From contig JBKGRZ010000001.1 in assembly GCA_046518185.1 (NCBI GenBank), positions 806,001 through 870,000 on the forward strand: a DNA stretch of 64,000 bases, in the 5' to 3' direction. Both the position numbers and the translations under genes were made by a program. The notes beneath the pieces were generated by a model. The model ran no database searches. It was given only the letters and a program-made list of their open reading frames with translations, and was not told where the DNA came from. Position 1 is the stretch's first letter. Every line of letters starts with the position of its first letter. Source of the DNA: Scandinavium vulneris_A. Its GTDB lineage: Bacteria; Pseudomonadota; Gammaproteobacteria; Enterobacterales; Enterobacteriaceae. Shown here piece by piece: positions 34,711 to 43,000 of this stretch.

Positions 34711-34927
34711 GGTGTGGTTCCTGCATTTATCGGTGAGAAAATTCGCGGCCCGCATCATATAGCATGTGTTGCGAATTTACATCCCCACATTTTGCGCTAC
34801 ATTTTCCTCACCTCAAACGGGTACACTCAACATTTGTTGCAATAACAGCCATTCTGCCGGGGTCTATTTGGGCGAAGGGCAAAAAAATGCAATAATAGGA
34901 CTAATTGCTCGAAAGAACAGGAATGAG

Positions 34928-35851
34928 ATGACCCATTTACCCAAATTTTCTGCTGCGCTTCTCCATCCACGTTACTGGTTAACCTGGCTGGGCGTGGGCA
35001 TGCTGTGGCTGATTGTGCAACTTCCCTATCCAGTCCTTTACCGTCTGGGCACCACACTGGGCCGCTATTCGCTGCGTCTGTTAAAGCGTCGCTCGCGCAT
35101 TGCCTACCGTAATCTGGAACTGTGCTTTCCCGAAATGGACGAAAAAGAACGCCACCAGTGGGTGGTCAAAAACTTTGAATCCGTGGGCATGGGTCTGATG
35201 GAAACCGGCATGGCCTGGTTCTGGTCCGACAAACGCATGGCGCGCTGGAGTGAAGCGAAAGGCGTGGAGCATATCCACGCTCTGGAGGCCGAGAAAAAAG
35301 GAATTTTGCTGATTGGCATCCACTTTCTGACCCTTGAAATCGGCGCGCGCATGTTCGGTCTGCATGCGTCACCGGGGATCGGCGTTTATCGCCCGAATGA
35401 CAACCCGGTTATCGATCTGGTGCAGACCTGGGGCCGGATGCGTTCCAATAAAGACATGCTGGATCGCAAAGATTTGAAAGGCATGATCCGTTCGCTGAAA
35501 AAAGGCGATGTGATTTGGTATGCGCCGGATCACGACTACGGCCCGCAGGGCAGCGTGTTTGTGCCACTGTTTGGCGTCGATAAGGCCGCCACCACCTCGG
35601 GCACCTATACCCTGACGCGTATGTCGAAGGCCTGTATTGTGCCGTTCGTTCCACGCCGTAAGCCGGATGGCAAAGGGTATGAGCTGATTATCCTTCAGCC
35701 CGAGTGCGCCCCGCCGCTGGACGATCAGGAGACCACCGCCGCGTGGATGAACAAAGTCATCGAGCAGTGCATATTGATGGCCCCCGAGCAGTACATGTGG
35801 CTGCATCGGCGTTTCAAAACGCGGCCGGAAGGGATGCCTTCCCGCTACTGA
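34928..35851 (+). CDS. lpxL: Kdo2-lipid IVA lauroyltransferase LpxL
   Basis: Late lipid A acyltransferase that adds laurate to Kdo2-lipid IVA at the inner membrane; formerly htrB. The ATG at 34928 (MTHLPKFSAALLHPRYW) gives 307 residues; 54 open codons upstream were rejected because they cross the promoter region. A transmembrane helix lies at about 17-37. The LpxL/HtrB catalytic dyad is seen as His132 and Glu137 in HFLTLE, and NDNPVIDL follows. The stop codon lies within a 32-bp sequence repeated 8.6 kb downstream. Confidence 0.97.
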   Translation: MTHLPKFSAALLHPRYWLTWLGVGMLWLIVQLPYPVLYRLGTTLGRYSLRLLKRRSRIAYRNLELCFPEMDEKERHQWVVKNFESVGMGLMETGMAWFWSDKRMARWSEAKGVEHIHALEAEKKGILLIGIHFLTLEIGARMFGLHASPGIGVYRPNDNPVIDLVQTWGRMRSNKDMLDRKDLKGMIRSLKKGDVIWYAPDHDYGPQGSVFVPLFGVDKAATTSGTYTLTRMSKACIVPFVPRRKPDGKGYELIILQPECAPPLDDQETTAAWMNKVIEQCILMAPEQYMWLHRRFKTRPEGMPSRY

Positions 35852-35876
35852 CAAAAAGCCCCGGATAAAACCGGGG
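35845..35876. repeat. Left 32-bp direct repeat (lpxL stop plus terminator stem)
   Basis: CTACTGACAAAAAGCC followed by CCGGATAAAACCGGGG is identical to 44442-44473. It includes the last bases of lpxL with its TGA stop and the terminator stem. The two copies bracket an 8.6-kb block that E. coli lacks between lpxL and mdtG. Confidence 0.9.
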
Positions 35877-35886
35877 TTTTTCTTTT
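35857..35886 (+). terminator. lpxL terminator
   Basis: AGCCCCGG-ATAAAA-CCGGGG(TT) followed by TTTCTTTT. The stem is shared with the duplicate copy at 44454-44475. Confidence 0.85.
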
Positions 35887-36059
35887 GGGCGGCATAAGAC
35901 CTCCATTATTAAACGCAATATACCAGCCGTCACCGTATATAACCCTGACATTGAACGGGCATGCTGCACTGGAGATATTCACTCGTCAAAATACATAATA
36001 TTAAATTTCATTATTCGATATTTGTTTTTCATTTACTTTAAATATTACACATTATCGAT

Positions 36060-36212
36060 AACAGTCTTTACTTTTAACTTTTGCAGCGTTATCTTACAGC
36101 TCTGGTTTATTCCCCCCAAGAACAAACCAGAGACTGGGCATAAATTAATTATAATAACAAGCAACTCGTTTTCATTATTGCAAGCGGCCAGGATAGCTCT
36201 GGCCTTTTTTTA
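36060..36212 (+). ncRNA. Candidate small RNA ending at an orphan terminator
   Basis: A plus-strand terminator (36187-36212) has no gene upstream of it, because lpxL is already closed by its own terminator 300 bp earlier. Upstream, CTCTGGTTT (36100-36108) pairs with AAACCAGAG (36124-36132) around a C-rich loop, and the two hairpins are joined by an A/U-rich segment of the type Hfq binds. This layout is that of many enterobacterial small RNAs. The 5' end is a guess; I recognise no known family. Confidence 0.35.
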
Positions 36213-36216
36213 TTTT
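36187..36216 (+). terminator. Orphan rho-independent terminator
   Basis: GGCCAG-GATAGCT-CTGGCC followed by TTTTTTTATTTT on the plus strand; no plus-strand gene precedes it within the island. Confidence 0.8.
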
Positions 36217-36282
36217 GTTCATATCATTGTAACTTCTTAACAAGCTCTATGGCGTGAACGTACAAGCGTCGACAACGCGAGC

Positions 36283-36288
36283 TATAAT
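36283..36288 (+). promoter_or_regulatory. -10 box of the exported orphan gene
   Basis: A perfect TATAAT lies 22 nt before the ATG at 36310; no good -35 is visible at 17 bp. The expected leader would be about 15 nt. Confidence 0.5.
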
Positions 36289-36309
36289 CATGCAAAGTGC
36301 AGTGTCACA

Positions 36310-36678
36310 ATGAAAAAATTATTGATAATTAGTCTGTTAAGCGTTTTTATGTCACCTGCATTCGCCAACACCGCAGTGAAGCTGTCCTGTCATTTACGTA
36401 AGAATGTGATTATCTCCAGATTTCAGTACCAGCTTTCAACCATGAAATGGGACGACCAGTTCCAGGTTGCTTCCGGGATTAAAAAGAGCCAGACCAAAGA
36501 TCATGCGTCTGTCTTTTCCACCTTTTTTCTCAATGGTGATGTGCTGGTCTTTTTCCCGGAGAGTAAAAAATACTTTTTTCTCTATTCCGGGGATAAGACA
36601 CCTGATCGCTGTGTTGTTCTGGCGCACTATACCTATCCGGTTATTCAATTGCCGTACTTTAAAGAGCCCAGGTCTTAA
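36310..36678 (+). CDS. Small exported protein of unknown function
   Basis: I do not recognise this 122-residue protein. It has a clear Sec signal peptide (MKKLLIISLLSVFMSPAFA, predicted cleavage after residue 19), then a mature domain of about 103 residues rich in aromatic residues and lysine. The mature part has two cysteines, near residues 27 and 100, that could form a disulfide in the periplasm. No lipobox and no membrane anchor are seen. The gene is A+T-rich compared with its chromosomal neighbours and has its own TATAAT box; the ribosome-binding site is poor. It lies between lpxL and the giant adhesin inside the repeat-bracketed island. An envelope or adhesin-associated role is only a guess. 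Confidence 0.7.
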   Translation: MKKLLIISLLSVFMSPAFANTAVKLSCHLRKNVIISRFQYQLSTMKWDDQFQVASGIKKSQTKDHASVFSTFFLNGDVLVFFPESKKYFFLYSGDKTPDRCVVLAHYTYPVIQLPYFKEPRS

Positions 36679-37011
36679 TCACCTCCCCGGCCTGAAAGGA
36701 GGGAGTCCTTACCCAACGAGCCTGGTCTGCCACCGATGATTACAATGGATTATCATTACCAATAACTATTTTCATTAACATAACCCCTACCAAAATATCA
36801 CATTGGGTGATTTCGCATTTTTTTGAATTTACATTCTTGTTAATTTGAATTTCCAGCATTAGCAACGCGTTGCGCCATATTTTTGCCTTTGATTTTTATT
36901 ATTAAATTTCCTGCACTTTCAATCCTTACTTTTTTTGTGGAACATGGCGGTCAATTTTTGTGCCAATAAATCAATGCTGCCTTCCTTTTAGGAATAGCGC
37001 CAGGGATCCAT
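36679..37011. other. A+T-rich leader/promoter region of the giant adhesin
   Basis: No gene is seen here. The 333 bp are A+T-rich, with a short CCTCC/GGAGG inverted repeat just after the preceding stop and an ATTATCATTACC word near 36750 that only weakly resembles a Fur half site. The adhesin promoter must lie here; I could not fix it. A ribosome-binding AGGG lies 11 nt before the ATG. Confidence 0.5.
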
Positions 37012-40000
37012 ATGCCATTTTCCGTCGCCGATCACCCCCCTTCATTACAACAAAAGCTGGTTGCCTGGGTCTGTGTTGCCCTGCAACTTCTCCCTCCCCT
37101 TTCGGGGATTATTCTGGCGGCCCCGGCTATAGCCAGTGAGCAGCACATGCTGCCTACCGCATCACACGACAGTGCCCCGAAAAACCCCTTTGAGCAGCAA
37201 ATAGCTTCCGGGGCGATGGCTCTGGGGACAACGCTTTCGGATGAGGATCGTACCTCATCCGAAGCGCTGTCTGATTACGCGCGCGCACAGGCGGGCAGTG
37301 CAGTAAACAGCACCGTAGAGGGCTGGCTTAGCCAGTTTGGCACCGTCCGTTCGCAAATCAGTCTGGATAACAATTTCTCACTTGATGACAGTAGCCTCGA
37401 TATGCTGCTGCCGCTTTACGATTCCCCAGGCAATATGCTGTTCAGCCAGATGGGTGCCCGCCGTAAAGACGATCGCACCACGGTCAACCTTGGCCTGGGT
37501 ATGCGATTTTTCCCCAGCGAGGCCTGGATGCTTGGGGCTAATGCCTTCTATGACAACGATCTTACCGGCAACAATTCCCGTATGGGGCTGGGGGGGGAAC
37601 TGTGGGCGGATTACCTGAAGATTTCCGCCAATGGCTATCAGCGTCTGAGTGGCTGGCATCAATCCCGTGATTTTGACGATTACGATGAGCGCCCGGCTAA
37701 CGGCTTTGATGTTCAGCTCAATGGGTTTATCCCCGCTTATCCTCAGCTTGGCGGCAAACTGGTGTTTGAACAGTACTATGGCGATGACGTTGCGCTGTTT
37801 GGCAAGGATGACCGCCAGAAAGATCCGTATGCCGTTACGATGGGGGTCAACTACACGCCGATCCCGATGCTCACGCTGGGCGCGGAACAGAAGATGGGCA
37901 AATCCGGGCAGAATGATTTCAACGTCAATATGGCCCTCACTTATCAGTTGGACCAGTCCTGGGCAGGCAACACCTCGCCTGCGGCAGTGGATGCGATGCG
38001 CAAGCTGGCACGCAGCCGTTATGACCTGGTGGAGCGTAATAACAATATTATCCTCGAATACCGCAAGCAGCAGATTATCAAATTACATCTCGCACCTGAG
38101 CGTGTGCAGGGAGAGAGTAAAAGTACCCAGACAGTCACTGCGCAGGTCAGCAGTAAAAATGGACTGAAAGATATTAGCTGGACTGGCGGATCTTTCCAGC
38201 AGGCTGGTGGCACCATTAAAGCGCTGGACGCCACGCATTACGCACTCACTCTGCCGACGTGGAAAGTCGCCCAAATTGCGCAGGCGACCAAAACAGCGAA
38301 GACCAAAAAGACCGGCAAGTCAGCATCAGACGGCAGCCGCCTGCTCAACACTTATGTTCTGACTGCCGTGGCCCAGGATAGCAAAAGCAATCATTCATCC
38401 CCCGCCCATCTGACTGTCGAAGTGCTGCCCCCACAGGCCCATTTTAGCAGCGAAGCCACGGTGAGTGGCGATAATGCCGCAGCGGATGGTGTGACGCCTG
38501 TCAACGTGGTGTACCACATTGTGGATGGCAACAAACAGGCGCTGCCCGGTGAACGGGTCACTCTGGTGATAACGCTACCTGATGGCAGCAAAACCACGAA
38601 AGAAGTCGTTTCAGATGCGCAAGGGAACGTGTCGATTGACGTTGTCAGCCTTCTGCCGGGTGAAGCAACGGTTGAAGCACAACTCAGCAATGGCGAAAGC
38701 AGTCGCGTTACGATCCATTTTGCGGACGCGCAGCCCGATGCTGCCCACTCGTTACTGACCGCCTCTCCGAAGAGTATCGCGGCGAATGGTAAAGCCATAA
38801 GCACGCTAACGCTGGCGTTGCACGACAGCCTGGATCGTCCCCTGTCCGGGCGTAGCGACGTCAAATTGCACATTTCTGGTATCGAAGGCACTCGCCTCAG
38901 TGCCGTGAAAGAAACCTCCGCAGGCAATTACACCGCGACACTGAGTGGCACACTCACAGGCACCGCTTCCATTACAGCCGAAGCGGGGGGAAGCACGCTC
39001 AGTAATGTCACCACGGATGTCCTGTTGACCAGCGATGAGAGTACTGCGCAGGTTAAAGACGGTAATTTCATTGTCATTAAAGATAATGTACCTGCCGATG
39101 GTAAAACCCCGGCAGTTGTCAAAGTGACCGTCACGGATGCCAGCGGTAATCCACTCGCGCACCAGAAGCTCACGTTCAGCGCTACCGACGGTGCGCTTGT
39201 GACGGAAAGTGCGGTCACTGACGAGCAGGGACAGGTGACGGTACCCGTCACCCATATTCATGCCGGTGCGGTGACCGTTACGGTGACGGTGAATGGCAGC
39301 ACTCAGGCTGTGCAACTGAACTTTATTGCCGATGCGTCCACTGCTCAGGGGACACTGAGCGTGACAACTGACGGCGCTGCGGCGAATGGCACGGCAACCA
39401 ACCGGGTAGAGCTGGTGATTGTCGATGCCAACGGCAACCCGATTGCCGGGAGCAGTATCACGTTCACGGCCGATAATGGCGCGACCGTCGGGGCCGCCAG
39501 TGGGGTCACGGATCCGAATGGCAAACTGAGCACCACCCTCACCAGCACCACCGCCGGGATCAGCACCGTGACCGCGCAATCGGCTAGCGGCGAGACGCTG
39601 ACCGCGAAAGTCACCTTTGTGGCCGACGGCAGCACGGCGCAAATCGCTACGGGTGACCTGACGGTCATCACCAACGATGCAATCGCCAATGGCACCGCCC
39701 GTAACCAGGTGCAGGTCAAAGTCACCGATGCGCAGGGCAACCCGCTGTCGGCGCAGGCTGTCAGTTTCACGGCCACTAACGGGGCGACGATAGCCGCCAC
39801 CGCCAGCACCGACAGCAACGGCCTGGTTACCGTCGGCCTCACCAGCCTTAAAGCCGGTGACAGCCTGGTCACCGCCACCATTAATGGCAGCAGCCAGACG
39901 GTTAACACCACCTTTATCGCCGACGCCTCCACCGCTCAGGGCACCCTGACCGTGACGGCAGACGGCGCAGTGGCAAATGGCACGGCAACCAACCGCGTCG

Positions 40001-43000
40001 AACTGACGGTGACCGATGCCAGCGGCAACCCGATTGCCGGGAGCAGTATCACGTTCACCGCCGATAATGGCGCGACAGTCGGGGCCGCCAGTGGGGTCAC
40101 GGATCCGAATGGCAAACTGAGCACCACCCTCACCAGCACTACTGCCGGGATCAGCACCGTGACCGCGCAATCGGCTAGCGGCGAGACGCTGACCGCGAAA
40201 GTCACCTTTGTGGCCGACGGCAGCACGGCGCAAATCGCTACGGGTGACCTGACGGTCATCACCAACGATGCAATCGCCAATGGCACCGCCCGTAACCAGG
40301 TGCAGGTCAAAGTCACCGATGCGCAGGGCAACCCGCTGTCGGCGCAGGCTGTCAGTTTCACGGCCACTAACGGGGCGACGATAGCCGCCACCGCCAGCAC
40401 CGACAGCAACGGCCTGGTTACCGTCGGCCTCACCAGCCTTAAAGCCGGTGACAGCCTGGTCACCGCCACCATTAATGGCAGCAGCCAGACGGTTAACACC
40501 ACCTTTATCGCCGACGCCTCCACCGCTCAGGGCACCCTGACCGTGACGGCAGACGGCGCAGTGGCAAATGGCACGGCAACCAACCGCGTCGAACTGACGG
40601 TGATCGATGCCAACGGTAACCCACTGGAAAATGTGGTGGCCACCTTCACGGCGGATAACAGTGCCAGCGTTACCGACAGTGTGACAACCAATGCGAGCGG
40701 TGTCGCTAAGGCTACGCTGACCAGCCTCCGGGCTGGCACCGCGACGGTAACGGCCAGCGCGCAAGGTTTGATACAAACCGTACCGACCACCTTTATCGCT
40801 GATGCCGCAACCGCACAAATCGCCAGTGGCGCCATGACGGTGGTGGCGAACCACGCTGCGACAGATGGCGTGGCGACAAACAGTGTCCAGGTGGTGGTGA
40901 CCGATGCTAATGGCAACCGCCTGAACGGGCAGTCGGTCAGCTTTAAAGCTGACAATGGTGCCACTATTGCAGCGAGCGGAGTGAGCGACGGCAACGGCGA
41001 AATTACCCTGCCGATAACCAGTACCACTGCCGGTGACAGCCTGGTAACGGCCACAATTAACGGCAGCAGCCAGAGTGTCACTGTCAGCTTTGAAGCGGAT
41101 GGTAATACGGCACGAATCGCTGATGGAGCGCTGGTGATGGTCGACAACGACGCACTGGCCAATGGCAGTGATACCAACACCGTGCGTGCAACCGTCACCG
41201 ATGCGGCAGGTAACCCGGTTAGCGGGATATCGGTAAGCTTCAGTGCAACTCATGGTGCCACCATCACGGCAAGTGGCGTAACAGATGCAAATGGTGAGGT
41301 GACTGCCACCCTGATGAGCACCACGGCTGGCATCAGCACCATCACGGCGACGGTCAACGGTGTCAGTCAGCATGTTGATGCGCGCTTTGTGGCAGATGCC
41401 AGCACGGCACAGCTTGCTGCGGGTGATTTCACGGTGGCAAGTGATGGTGCGGTGGCTAACAACGTCTCGGCAAACCAGGTTAAGGTGCGGGTGACGGATG
41501 CCAATGGCAATGCACTGACAGCGCAAACGGTCAGTTTCAGCGCCGGAAATAGTGCGAAGATCGCCGCCAGCGGTCAGACCGGAACGGATGGCACACTGAT
41601 CCTGCCGGTCACCAGCACAGTGGCGGGTGACAGCCTCATCACGGCATCAATAAATGGCAGCAATCTGAGTGTCACGGTGCACTTTGTTTATGACAGAACC
41701 ACGGCGAATGTTTTCGAGCTGACGGCGCAGAGTGACAACGCCCTCGCCAATGGCAGTGCCGCGAACACCGTGAAAGTGGTGGTGAAAGATGCGTACGGCA
41801 ATCTGGCCACGGGGATGGATGTGACGATGAGCGCCAGCAATGGTGCATCGGTGATCCCGGAAGGCGTCACCGACGGAAACGGGGAATACCTGGCATCGGT
41901 AACCAGTCTGGTGGCTGGAGCCAGTGTCATTACCGCGCAGACCAACGGGCAGAGTAAATCACTCTCCGTGACCTTCATCCCGGATAACGGCACCGCGCAG
42001 ATTGTCGCGGGCAGCATGACCGTCACCAAAGACAACGCACCGGCGAATGGCACCGACAACAACAGCGTGCAACTGGCCGTCACGGATGCCAAGGGCAATC
42101 CGCTATCAGGGCAGACCGTGAGCTTTACGGCGGATAACGGGGCCACCATTGCGGCCACCGCTGACACCGGGTCTGACGGCACCCTGACCCTGCCGATCAC
42201 CAGTAAGGTCGCAGGCAGCAGTAAGATCACCGCCTCGATCAACGGCAGCAGCCAGAGTGTGACCGTCACCTTCCGCGTTGACGCGGCTACGGCGACCGTG
42301 AGCGCGCTGACGGTGGACGGGGACAACGCCCTCGCCAACGGCACGGCCACTAACTCGGTGAAAGCGAGGGTGCAGGATGCCCAGGGTAACCCGGTGCCGG
42401 ATATGACCGTGACGTTCAGTGCCGATAACGGCGCGACCATCGCGGCAACCGGCGTGACAGGGCCTGATGGCACCGTCACAGTAAGTCTGACCAACGTGAC
42501 CGCAGGCGTCAGTCATGTGACGGCCACCGTGAATGGCAACAGCCAGAGCGTATCGGTCACCTTTGTGGCGGATGCCAGCACCGCGCAGATTGTCGCGGGC
42601 AGCATGACCGTCACCAAAGACAACGCGCTGGCGAATGGCACCGACAACAACAGCGTGCAACTGACCGTCACGGATGCCAATGGCAATCCGCTGTCAGGGC
42701 AGACCGTGAGCTTTACGGCGGATAACGGGGCCACCATTGCGGCCACGGCTGACTCCGGGCCTGACGGCACCCTGACCCTGCCGATCACCAGTAAGGTCGC
42801 AGGCAGCAGTCAAATTACCGCCTCGATCAACGGCGGCAGCCAGAGTGTGACCGTCACCTTCCGCTCTGACGCGGCCACGGCGACAGTGAGCGCGCTGACG
42901 GTGGACGGGGACAGCGCCCTCGCCAACGGCACGGCCACTAACTCGGTGAAAGCGGGGGTGCAGGATGCCCAGGGTAACCCGGTGCCGGATATGACCGTGA

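Larger units (their letters stand above)
35887..36309. other. A+T-rich non-coding left flank of the adhesin island
   Basis: No gene is supported in this A+T-rich stretch (a 72-codon frame at 36022-36240 is low-complexity). It contains a strong inverted repeat (36100-36132), an orphan terminator (36187-36212) and a TATAAT box (36283-36288). The change in base composition from the lpxL side suggests acquired DNA. Confidence 0.6.

Noticed and set aside
36022..36240. 72-codon hydrophobic frame in the island's left flank
   Set aside because: Low-complexity translation of A+T-rich DNA; it runs through the small-RNA candidate hairpin and terminator, and has no ribosome-binding site.
36735..36760. 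Possible Fur box before the adhesin
   Set aside because: Only the right half (ATCATTACC) is good; the best 19-bp alignment to the Fur consensus matches about 12 positions, common by chance in A+T-rich DNA.
38806..41526. 906-codon open frame antisense to the adhesin, plus several 180-330-codon antisense frames nearby
   Set aside because: These arise because the Ig-domain repeats have strong codon bias, so the opposite strand lacks stops over long stretches. They repeat with the same period as the domains, have no family resemblance and no good start sites.
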